Shown piece after piece: positions 46,167 through 53,421 of a stretch of 64,000 nucleotides of DNA. The DNA comes from Lactiplantibacillus modestisalitolerans. GTDB taxonomy: Bacteria; Bacillota; Bacilli; Lactobacillales; Lactobacillaceae. Each line of letters starts with the position of its first letter. The stretch's first letter is position 1. A program made the position numbers and the translations under genes. The notes beneath the pieces are model-generated. The model worked only from the letters and a program-made list of their open reading frames with translations. It ran no database searches and was not told the DNA's origin. The stretch spans positions 1 to 64,000 of the forward strand of contig NZ_BJEA01000018.1 of assembly GCF_005405425.1 (NCBI RefSeq). Reading direction: 5' to 3'.

Positions 46167-46250
46167 TGCCCCAGGCAGGATTCGAACCTGTACATTGTTT
46201 CCAATACAGCGACCTGAACGCTGCGCGTCTGCCAGTTCCGCCACTGGGGC
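46167..46250 (-). tRNA. tRNA-Leu(CAG)
   Basis: The minus strand folds as an 84-nt class II tRNA: acceptor GCCCCAG/CTGGGGC with discriminator A, D-arm, anticodon stem CAGCG/CGCTG with loop TTCAGGT (anticodon CAG, reading CUG), a long variable arm, and T-arm with GGTTCGAATCC. CCA is not encoded. Confidence 0.95.
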
Positions 46251-46405
46251 AACTAAGTTTTAACAACAGCTATAATTATAACGAAAACGAGCCCAAAAAG
46301 AAACCTTTTTCTATATTTATGCAATTTTTTTTGCAAATAACGCGAATCGGGTTTGCAAATAGTGGTTTTAGTGTATAATAGTCAATGTTGATTCATAGTG
46401 TTGAT

Positions 46406-46479
46406 GGCGGTAGTGGCGAAGTGGTTAACGCACCGGATTGTGGCTCCGGCACGCGTGGGTTCGATTCCCACCTACCGCC
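46406..46479 (+). tRNA. tRNA-His(GTG)
   Basis: An eight-pair acceptor including the histidine-specific G-1:C73 pair (GGCGGTAG with CTACCGCC), anticodon stem CCGGA/TCCGG with loop TTGTGGC (anticodon GTG), and T-arm GTGGG-TTCGATT-CCCAC. CCA is not encoded. Confidence 0.95.
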
Positions 46480-46496
46480 CTTTAATTTTATCAGTT

Positions 46497-46547
46497 AAAA
46501 AAGGTTTCACATTGTACGGTATTTATGTCAGTGTGAACCTTTTTTTG
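46497..46547 (+). terminator. terminator of tRNA-His
   Basis: AAAAAAGGTT(T)CACA pairs with TGTGAACCTTTTTTT; U-run at the 3' side. Confidence 0.8.
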
Positions 46548-46656
46548 AAATCCAAATAGCCATAGCAATTATGGTTCATATTTTTGGGGAGGTACAATGA
46601 ATTACCGGCATTACTTAAGTTAATAATTCCGCCCAGTTCGAAAAATTAACCGAAAT

Positions 46657-46694
46657 AAAAGGGACTCAGCAACTAATCGTTTGCCGAGTCCCTT
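46657..46694 (-). terminator. terminator of the arylsulfate sulfotransferase gene
   Basis: AAGGGACTC(G)GCAA pairs with TTGC(T)GAGTCCCTT on the minus strand, followed by U residues, 50 nt past the stop. Confidence 0.75.
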
Positions 46695-46744
46695 ACTATT
46701 TATCTAATTCACGTTAGGGTTCATCCCCCATATTGTCCTTAAAC

Positions 46745-48469
46745 TTACTTGGTTGCATCAAATCGGTAAGCTGAACTATAGAACGGTACCCGGTAAGCGC
46801 GATAAACGTAGGCCTTGGCGCTCGCGTTTTTCATCGTTAAGTTGAAGACTTGTTCACCACTAGGGGTCACTTCAATAATGTTACTTTCCTGGCCGCTATT
46901 CTTATAACCAAAGTCAATCAAGACGTTACCGTTTGCTTGCTTTTCAGCATAGCCAATTACCTGGGTGAAGTTCGCTTTGCCTAGCGACTTACCGTAGGCC
47001 CAGGTTTCCTTAATGGTCATTTTATCGCTATCCACGTGGTATTGAACCGCCTGCGAATACTTACCAGACGTTTTTTGATTACCGTTGGTGACCGCAATGT
47101 TGTTATCGTAAAGTAGGAAGTCTTCGCTGGATGCTTGGTTGCTACCGCCGTTATTTAAAAGGTACAGGCCGTGCTGACCACCAGTAATGGTGGTGCCCTT
47201 AGCCGGTGTTAGGAGGTACTTACGGTAGGCTTTGGGCCAACTGGACTTCTTCTTACCACTATAAATCCATTTGATTTGCTTTGTCTTGTAATCCAGTTTC
47301 ATAATCATGTCTTGATTACGGGAAGAAATGACGATACTACCATCATTTTTGTCGTAGTCCACGGCATTTTGGTGGAGCCAATCACGCTTACCATCGGCGC
47401 CTTTTTTATAAGTTTTCCACATTGATTTTGGTAAAATCTTCTTCATATCAATGACCTTCACGATTTTACCCGTCCGGTAATTGACTTCAATCATCGTGTC
47501 TTCCTTATACTTGGAGCCGTCGGAAACCGTCGCCAACAAGTTGTGATTTGGCAATTCAATCAAGTCGTGGTGAATAACGGTCGTTTCGGGATTGGCCTTA
47601 GCCGCCGCCTTGCTGACGCTGCTGGAGTCGGAACTACTCGTATCCGCGGAAAAACCGTATTCACGGTAAATGCGGCCGAGGTAGTCGGTCTCCAGTAAGT
47701 CGTTGTAAACGTCTGAATTAACGTCGCGCTTAGATAAAATCATGATGTGGCCGTTTGACCATTGTTCGATCATGTGCTGCGAGTAGTTGGTGCTGTACCA
47801 ACGAACCTCGCCATCCGCGTCAACAGCGAGCGGTTGCTTGGTCGTGCGGTTTAAGACCGTTAACTCATTATCGCCGAGGTTCATTTTAGATTTGTTGACA
47901 TTCTTAACACTGACGGTTGCGTTTTGAACGTACTTGGGCAACGCCCCCGTCTTAATGGTGATGGTTTTGGTACTAGTTCGGCCATCCTTAGTAGTCTGTG
48001 TGATTTTGACGGTATTGTTGTAATTGGCGTACAGGCCAACGATGGGCACCTGGTGAACCTTCGTATAACCGCCCTTAACCGCATTCGTAATGTCCGTCTT
48101 ATCCGTTTTGCCAGCGACCGTGTAGCTGACTTTAACCGGCTGGTTGGTCGTGTAGATAGCCAGCGCCGATAGTGGCGAGGTCTTGTAAGGGTTCACTTTG
48201 ACGTACGGATTGGTGAAGGTGTACTGCTTATTTTGCGCTGCTGCCTTGTATGTAGCCGTTAGCGTTTTTTGTTTCTTTTCACGGGTCGTTAGTAATTGAA
48301 CGTCCAAGTTTTTCTTGATCTGGTTGGTGGAAAGAGTTGTTGGCTGACTGCTGGTCGTCTGCTGGGTTGCTGTTTGTTGGTGATAGTACCAGTAACCACC
48401 ACCGATGATGGCAACGATGATCAGTAGGGCTCCGGTCCAGAGCCACCAACGATGTTGCTTAGTTTGCAC
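46745..48469 (-). CDS. membrane-anchored arylsulfate sulfotransferase (ASST), paralogue 1
   Basis: A 574-aa protein: short cytoplasmic tail, one membrane anchor (residues 8-29), a Gln/Thr/Ser linker, an Ig-like N-terminal domain (about 80-175) and a six-bladed propeller of the ASST family. ASST moves a sulfuryl group from a phenyl sulfate to another phenol through a sulfo-histidine, without PAPS. Catalytic equivalents of E. coli AssT are present: H300/H301, H366 and N368 in D-W-L-H-Q-N, R384 in S-S-R-N-Q, H433 in G-G-Q-H-G. The H366-N368-R384 spacing equals the E. coli 356-358-374 spacing. GTG start with AAGGAG. It is a close paralogue of the operon gene at 61592. Single gene. Confidence 0.88.
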   Translation of the reverse strand: MQTKQHRWWLWTGALLIIVAIIGGGYWYYHQQTATQQTTSSQPTTLSTNQIKKNLDVQLLTTREKKQKTLTATYKAAAQNKQYTFTNPYVKVNPYKTSPLSALAIYTTNQPVKVSYTVAGKTDKTDITNAVKGGYTKVHQVPIVGLYANYNNTVKITQTTKDGRTSTKTITIKTGALPKYVQNATVSVKNVNKSKMNLGDNELTVLNRTTKQPLAVDADGEVRWYSTNYSQHMIEQWSNGHIMILSKRDVNSDVYNDLLETDYLGRIYREYGFSADTSSSDSSSVSKAAAKANPETTVIHHDLIELPNHNLLATVSDGSKYKEDTMIEVNYRTGKIVKVIDMKKILPKSMWKTYKKGADGKRDWLHQNAVDYDKNDGSIVISSRNQDMIMKLDYKTKQIKWIYSGKKKSSWPKAYRKYLLTPAKGTTITGGQHGLYLLNNGGSNQASSEDFLLYDNNIAVTNGNQKTSGKYSQAVQYHVDSDKMTIKETWAYGKSLGKANFTQVIGYAEKQANGNVLIDFGYKNSGQESNIIEVTPSGEQVFNLTMKNASAKAYVYRAYRVPFYSSAYRFDATK

Positions 48470-48697
48470 GGGTTTCAGCTCCTTAATAAAGTATGATTGT
48501 TAGGACAAAATGTGAAGATTAGTCGGGTCAATGAGATGCTAACCGAACCTTTACCGTGATTGTAGCGAAGGGATATTGTTATCCTGCGATAAAAATGTGA
48601 ATAAAATGTAAAGATACTTAAAAAACGTTAATATTTAGTGGTGGTAGTTGTAATTCTCGGTAAAGTGGAAGATGAATGGTAACTGAAACCCAAAAAA

Positions 48698-48732
48698 GGC
48701 ACTAAAACGAGGTTACGCCTCGTTTTAGTGCC
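48698..48732. terminator. strong symmetrical hairpin
   Basis: GGCACTAAAACGAGG pairs perfectly with CCTCGTTTTAGTGCC, loop TTACG, with an A-run on the left; a minus-strand terminator for the lipoprotein operon. The rest of 48470-48697 holds no clear element beyond an AT-rich promoter region for the ASST gene. Confidence 0.75.
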
Positions 48733-48784
48733 ATAAATTAAAATCAGATTGATTTGATATTGCCAATTGAAGGCCATACGTGTT

Positions 48785-48857
48785 AGGCAGTGCTCAGCAT
48801 CAACCCGCTGGCCCGAACACTCTAAACGTGCTCAATACCAACCCGTCTGGTCTCACA
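48785..48857. repeat. R2-type repeat fragment at a gene 3' end
   Basis: TAGGCAGTGCTCAGCATCAA followed by CCCGCTGG is the reverse complement of the sequence right after the rsuA stop (26475-26515). It ends with TCTCACACGCT, adjoining the lipoprotein stop codon, as at the hydrolase gene. Confidence 0.75.
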
Positions 48858-48859
48858 CG

Positions 48860-49288
48860 CTAATCTAATTGCCTTGTCGTAATATTTCCGTTTGGATAAA
48901 CAAAGTAGCTTTTCAACGGTGCGCCGCGCTTTCCATCAGCCCGCCTTTGAAAACTATTGACCTGGTAATAGTGGTGGCCCTGACCATCCGTACTACTAGT
49001 CGGCACCGGGATAATCAACTGATCCTGCGGTTGGTTCAGGACCTGACTAACCGCTGCACCGGCCTTGGTGGCACTAGTAATGTGGTCGTCGGTCGCCTGG
49101 TACTGCCGACCAGTTTGGTGGCTCGCGGCCGCGTCACTTTGCGCATCCTGCCGTTGTGCGGCCTGTGACCGGTTCGCAGCCGCAACCGCGTTTTGTTGGT
49201 GCGCTGATAGGCCGCTTGCGGCCGTTGAACGACAACCGGTGAGTAGTAGTAACCCACTAGCTGCGATAATTAATGCGAAGTGCTTCAA
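48860..49288 (-). CDS. small lipoprotein
   Basis: About 142 aa with a lipobox: a hydrophobic signal (K-H-F-A-L-I-I-A-A-S-G) then L-L-L-L-T-G-C, so it should be lipid-anchored outside the membrane. The mature part is Ala/Gln-rich, then has a compact C-terminal domain (Y-Y-Q-V-N-S-F-Q-R-R ... S-Y-F-V-Y-P-N-G-N-I-T). The start is a TTG at 49288 (GAGGGGG at good spacing), or the TTG two codons earlier. It follows the 39-aa peptide gene closely, so the three minus-strand genes from 50448 form an operon. Function unknown. Confidence 0.75.
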   Translation of the reverse strand: MKHFALIIAASGLLLLTGCRSTAASGLSAHQQNAVAAANRSQAAQRQDAQSDAAASHQTGRQYQATDDHITSATKAGAAVSQVLNQPQDQLIIPVPTSSTDGQGHHYYQVNSFQRRADGKRGAPLKSYFVYPNGNITTRQLD

Positions 49289-49300
49289 GCACAATCCCCC

Positions 49301-49420
49301 TCATTGACTTTGTTGTTGCGTCAGGCTGGGGTAGGAGGTCGTGTGGATAATCCGCGCATCCGTAAACCCCATCCAGCCGATTAAAATACAGAGAATCAAG
49401 CCAATTAATAAATGCTTCAT
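49301..49420 (-). CDS. 39-residue membrane/secreted peptide
   Basis: Reading minus from 49420: MKHLLIGLILCILIGWMGFT, then D-A-R-I-I-H-T-T-S-Y-P-S-L-T and a Gln-rich end. GGGAG lies 8 nt before the ATG. The N terminus is a single hydrophobic span with a lipobox-like C; the tail would face outside. It sits between the DUF4926-like membrane protein (15 nt) and the lipoprotein (13 nt), which supports real, coupled translation. Function unknown. Confidence 0.65.
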   Translation of the reverse strand: MKHLLIGLILCILIGWMGFTDARIIHTTSYPSLTQQQSQ

Positions 49421-49434
49421 CTAACCGCTCCCGT

Positions 49435-50448
49435 CTATTTCCAGTTAGGCACCCAGATGACCCGGTCGATTTGTTCGGGGATCACCGCCACTTTAGTGCC
49501 CAGTTTGGAGCCCGCTTCGACGTCCACGATGTAAGTCGTCGGGGCCGCATCGACCTCGATAATTGAGCCCCGCTGACCGTCGACCGTGTCGACCAGACTA
49601 TACAGCGGAATTTCATCGTTACTAATTTCCATTTCGTACAAGGTGAACTGCAAGAAGTAGGACTGCTTACCCGTTTTAATTTTCAACGGCGTATCGATGC
49701 CGCCGTAATCTTGTAAGGCGCGGTGCTGGGCGTTTGGATCGTTTAAGTATTGTAGCTCATCGACCGCGTCGATTGCCATTTTCCACTCACCACCGGTTAA
49801 CTGGGTCTTAGAAGACAACGTCATCACCGAATTAGCGTAGATGTCGATAACGTTAAAGGCTTCGTTGACCTGCTTTTTCGGTAGGTAGCCAATCGTGTAA
49901 CCGTGGTCGGCGACCTTTAATTCGACTCGGACCGAGCGGTTGGGACCGTCAACTTCTTCGACTAACTGAATTTCACCAATGTTGGCGTTGGCGTCGACCC
50001 GGTACTTCTTGGCGTACAGGTAGTCGGCCTTCAAACCGGAATCATTATAGTCGTTATAGGGTTTAAAGTAACCCCGTTTGCTTGCGTCTGTGAGCGCCGC
50101 TTCAAATTCCTTTTGATAGTAATCTAAGCCAATCACGTACGACCGAAAAATCGCCCGCGAATTCGAATTGATACGCCGAGTATGCGGTACCGCAATTGGC
50201 CGGGGGACCGCCTGCTTGAGGCGCTCCCGAAAACCATTATTTTGCGTTTCGAGTTTGGTTAATTGTCGGGCCTGCTCCTGGTTGGCTAAACTTTGATGGA
50301 CCAGCTTCGTGCGGATCTTTTTCAGTAAGGCGGCCTGCTTAGCCGCATCCTGCTTGACGTGGCGCAAGTGGACGGCACTCGCAACCAGAATTATCAATAG
50401 TAGTAGGGAGACCAACGTGAGGCCCCCAATCAAAAGGGTAGTTGTCAT
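49435..50448 (-). CDS. membrane-anchored protein with DUF4926-like C terminus
   Basis: Start at the ATG at 50448 with GGAGTGA upstream. The 337-aa protein has one N-terminal span (about 4-26), a coiled coil (about 30-80) and a basic linker. A mixed domain (about 100-250) includes H-G-Y-T-I-G-Y-L-P-K-K-Q, reminiscent of HIRAN-like modules. The C-terminal 70-residue segment (I-P-L-Y-S-L-V-D-T-V-D-G-Q-R-G-S-I-I-E-V) resembles DUF4926. Topology is probably cytoplasmic C terminus. It is the first gene of a three-gene operon with a 39-aa peptide and a lipoprotein. Function unknown. Confidence 0.7.
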   Translation of the reverse strand: MTTTLLIGGLTLVSLLLLIILVASAVHLRHVKQDAAKQAALLKKIRTKLVHQSLANQEQARQLTKLETQNNGFRERLKQAVPRPIAVPHTRRINSNSRAIFRSYVIGLDYYQKEFEAALTDASKRGYFKPYNDYNDSGLKADYLYAKKYRVDANANIGEIQLVEEVDGPNRSVRVELKVADHGYTIGYLPKKQVNEAFNVIDIYANSVMTLSSKTQLTGGEWKMAIDAVDELQYLNDPNAQHRALQDYGGIDTPLKIKTGKQSYFLQFTLYEMEISNDEIPLYSLVDTVDGQRGSIIEVDAAPTTYIVDVEAGSKLGTKVAVIPEQIDRVIWVPNWK

Positions 50449-50614
50449 AGAATTCACTCCAAAATAAATTGCCAATTAGGTCTAGTATAAGCGCTCTTCA
50501 CGCTCAGGGCTAGCTAGACGGGCGGGACTTGTTATTTAGCCCGTAAATGCGGTATGATATTGCTAATGTTAAGTGCCTGATGGCCATTAATTTAAGAAAC
50601 GGCGGCGAACGGCA

Positions 50615-51082
50615 GTGCAGTGGTTAATAAAAGTCTACCAGCGGTTCCAATATTTTTGGAAGTACGCGCTCTTTGGATTTATGGCCGCACTTGTAAACGT
50701 GCTGGCTTTTTGGATCTTACATTCCGTTTTGTTCCAACATTATTTATTTTCAAATACGATTGCGTGGATCGTGGCGACCCTGTTCAGCTTTTTTGCGAAC
50801 AAGGCGGTGGTTTTCCGCTCAAAATCGACGAGCGGTTGGCACTGGTGCCGCGAATTTATTGGTTTCATGCTGACCCGCGGGCTTTCGTATTTTTTCGATA
50901 CGTTCGTAATGTTTGCCGGAATTACGCTCCTAGGTTGGGCGCCAATGCTGGTCAAAGTAATTGATCAGTTGTTGGTCGGTATTTTTAATTACGGGACGTC
51001 CTACCTGATTTTTATGGAACATAATCAGAAGATGCGTTTGCGACAAACCTTGATGAAACGGTTAAGTAACCGGGATAGTTAG
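50615..51082 (+). CDS. GtrA-family membrane protein
   Basis: A 155-aa protein with four membrane spans and the GtrA pattern: Y-A-L-F-G-F-M-A-A-L-V-N (TM1), A-T-L-F-S-F-F-A-N-K-A-V-V-F-R (end of TM2, the most conserved segment), and two more spans. GtrA proteins help move polyprenyl-linked sugars across the membrane for cell-envelope glycosylation. No glycosyltransferase partner is adjacent; the GT-C gene at 14359 is one candidate. GTG start, weak site. A terminator follows. Confidence 0.88.
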   Translation: MQWLIKVYQRFQYFWKYALFGFMAALVNVLAFWILHSVLFQHYLFSNTIAWIVATLFSFFANKAVVFRSKSTSGWHWCREFIGFMLTRGLSYFFDTFVMFAGITLLGWAPMLVKVIDQLLVGIFNYGTSYLIFMEHNQKMRLRQTLMKRLSNRDS

Positions 51083-51094
51083 GGGTCGTACTCG

Positions 51095-51120
51095 GGCTAC
51101 GTTTAAGGCGTGGCCTTTTT
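51095..51120 (+). terminator. terminator of gtrA
   Basis: GGCTACG pairs with CGTGGCC (one G-U) followed by TTTTT. Confidence 0.7.
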
Positions 51121-51122
51121 GA

Positions 51123-51482
51123 TTACCATAAATTCCCCGTGAGGGAAAAATGTAACCAGCAACCGCAAGCGACGGTTAAGATCAAACCGCCAATCAGGAG
51201 CGCAATTAAGCGCCCCGTCAGGTGACTTTCTTGGCGGCGGGCAAACGCCAGCTCAATGGCGCCCAACGTGGCAATGCCGACCCCCGCTTTTAGCGTCGTT
51301 AGCCACCAGTTACCACTAAACGTTTTGGTGGCGAGGTAGACGCCGGTGATGATTAAAAATAGGTAGCCTAACCGACTCAGAATCAAGTAGCGGTTCGCCG
51401 CTTTGACCGATTGCCGGGTCAAGCCGATTAAAACCATGAAGGTGAGCCAGAGCCAGCCGCCAATGTGCAGAATTAAAAACAT
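51123..51482 (-). CDS. YisL/DUF1516 membrane protein
   Basis: Start at the ATG at 51482 with GGAGGCGG upstream. A 119-aa protein with four spans, beginning L-H-I-G-G-W-L-W and containing Y-L-I-L-S-R-L-G-Y-L-F-L-I-I-T-G and L-K-A-G-V-G-I-A-T-L-G, the pattern of the UPF0344/YisL family of Firmicutes. Function unknown. It lies 68 nt after yitJ on the same strand and may be read through. Confidence 0.85.
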   Translation of the reverse strand: MFLILHIGGWLWLTFMVLIGLTRQSVKAANRYLILSRLGYLFLIITGVYLATKTFSGNWWLTTLKAGVGIATLGAIELAFARRQESHLTGRLIALLIGGLILTVACGCWLHFSLTGNLW

Positions 51483-51550
51483 AAAACCGCCTCCGAAAAT
51501 CCGATTCATGTCTAATTTTAGCATGAAAGTTTGTTTCGGGGCGGTTTCTT

Positions 51551-53407
51551 TTATTGAATTGCGGTTAAGTTTTTTTGTTGAACGTAGTGGACGAGTTCAA
51601 TCACCGTTTTAAAGCGATTAAACGGGGTCACAATGTGGACGCCGTTAAAGTTTTCGCAGATGCCGTCAATTAATTCCTTGGCAATCTGGATACCGACGGC
51701 GCGTTCGTTACCCGCTTGTTCCGCGGCCGCCATTCGGTCGCGGATGGCTTGCGGAATACGAATGCCGTGGACTTCATGGTGTAAGAAGTCGGCGTTTCGA
51801 CGCGAAACTAACGGCAAGACGCCGACAAACACCGGAACGTGAATATCGTTGGCGCTGAGGGCGGCTTTCAACGCGGTCACGTTAGCGAGATCGAACACCG
51901 GTTGAGTGATCAAATAGTCGCAGCCGTAACTCAGCTTGCGGCTGATTGATTTAGTTGACAAGCTCGTGCGGTAGGCGTTGGGATTGAAGGCGCCGGCAAC
52001 CCGGAAGTCGCAAGTTTCGCGTAAGGATTTCCCGGTCGGGCCGATGCCGCTGTTAAATTGTTTGATCAACTTCATCAGTTCAACCGAGCGAACGTCTCCC
52101 ACCGAGGTGGCCCCCGGAAAATCCCCAAGCTTAGCGGGATCGCCGGTTACAGCTAAAATATCTTCAATTCCTAGACTGTGAAGGCCCATGATTTCGGATT
52201 GCAGGCCAATTAAGTTATGGTCGCGGGTCGTTAAGTGCACGATTGGCGTGATATCGTACCGTAATTTGAGTTGGGCGGCAACGATGGCGTTGGCAATGCG
52301 CACCGTGGCTAACGAATTATCCGATAAGGTAATCCCGTCAACACCGGCGGCCTTGAGTCGCTGCGCGCCCTTGAAAAACTTGGCCGTTTCAAAGTCGCGT
52401 GGCGGGTCTAACTCGACGAGCGCCGTCTTAGCGGTCGTGACCCGCTGCAAGAACCGGTGCTGACTGGTGGTCGGAGTTAGGGTTGGTTGTTGTGGCACGG
52501 ACGTTGCCCGTGGGCCTTGGACCCGACTGCGACTTGCGAGACCGCGGACGGTTGCCGCGGTATGGAGGGGCGTCGTACCACAACAGCCACCAATGATGGT
52601 CAGCCCGAGCTGTCGGAAACGTTCGGCGTAGTCTTGAAAGTAGCTCGGCTCGCCGTCGTAAACGACCGCGCCGTCCTGGTCGGTTCCGGGTAGCCCCGAG
52701 TTGGGATAGACGGCCAGGGGCACTGGCGGCCGACTGGTTAAGCCCGCAAACGCCTGCGCTAAGTAGTAGGGGCCCAACCGACAGTTCGCTCCGACTACGT
52801 CCGCCCCCGCGGCGCTAAGCTGGTCAATTGCACTGGCAAAGCTGGTCCCGTCACGGAGGACGCCCGGTGCGAGCATCGACACGTTGGTGATCACCGGCAG
52901 GGTCGTGTGGGCTTTGACGAGCTTAAGGGCGGCCAGCAGTTCCCGTAGATCATAGAAGGTTTCGAGTAAGATGGCGTCAAGGCGGCCACCGGTTAATAGG
53001 GCGGTCAACTGTTCCGTTAAGCTAGCCGCGAGTGCGGTGGGCGTGGCACGTTGCACGTCTTGATCCGTATCCCCGGCCATCCCGCCAATCGTTCCGAGAA
53101 CGAATACCGGGTGGTCGGCCGCTTGGCGGGCTTGGTCCGCCAGTTTAACCGCGGCCTGATTAATGACGCTGACCTGGTCTTGGAGGTCGTAGCGGGCGAG
53201 CTTCAAGCGGTTGGCCGCGTAGGTGTTGGTTTGAATAATATCGGCGCCGGCATTGACGTAGGACTGGTGGACCCGCAGGACCGTGTCCGGATGGGTCAAG
53301 TTAAGGAGTTCGAACGCCGAGCTGATGCCGTAGCTTCCATAGAGCAGGGTTCCCATGGCCCCGTCAGCGACGAGGACTTGGTTTTGAAGCGCTTCGCGAA
53401 AATCCAT
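51551..53407 (-). CDS. yitJ: bifunctional homocysteine S-methyltransferase / methylenetetrahydrofolate reductase
   Basis: A 618-aa fusion. Residues 1-290 are a homocysteine methyltransferase domain (V-A-D-G-A-M-G-T, G-A-N-C with a Zn cysteine, G-G-C-C-G-T-T-P near 273-280). Residues about 320-618 are a MetF-like TIM barrel that reduces methylene-THF to methyl-THF (L-D-P-P-R; L-A-V-T-G-D-P; Y-L-I-T-Q-P-V-F-D). It follows metE with 14 nt between and would supply methyl-THF for it. Complete, as in B. subtilis YitJ. GGGGGGCGG precedes the ATG. Expression depends on the T-box promoter upstream of metE. Confidence 0.94.
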   Translation of the reverse strand: MDFREALQNQVLVADGAMGTLLYGSYGISSAFELLNLTHPDTVLRVHQSYVNAGADIIQTNTYAANRLKLARYDLQDQVSVINQAAVKLADQARQAADHPVFVLGTIGGMAGDTDQDVQRATPTALAASLTEQLTALLTGGRLDAILLETFYDLRELLAALKLVKAHTTLPVITNVSMLAPGVLRDGTSFASAIDQLSAAGADVVGANCRLGPYYLAQAFAGLTSRPPVPLAVYPNSGLPGTDQDGAVVYDGEPSYFQDYAERFRQLGLTIIGGCCGTTPLHTAATVRGLASRSRVQGPRATSVPQQPTLTPTTSQHRFLQRVTTAKTALVELDPPRDFETAKFFKGAQRLKAAGVDGITLSDNSLATVRIANAIVAAQLKLRYDITPIVHLTTRDHNLIGLQSEIMGLHSLGIEDILAVTGDPAKLGDFPGATSVGDVRSVELMKLIKQFNSGIGPTGKSLRETCDFRVAGAFNPNAYRTSLSTKSISRKLSYGCDYLITQPVFDLANVTALKAALSANDIHVPVFVGVLPLVSRRNADFLHHEVHGIRIPQAIRDRMAAAEQAGNERAVGIQIAKELIDGICENFNGVHIVTPFNRFKTVIELVHYVQQKNLTAIQ

Positions 53408-53421
53408 TCAACCGCCCCCCT

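Noticed and set aside
46587-46625. Tiny frame (8 codons, MNYRHYLS) after GGGGAGGT near 46596
   Set aside because: Too short to support beyond a chance Shine-Dalgarno; may be the remnant of a lost gene.
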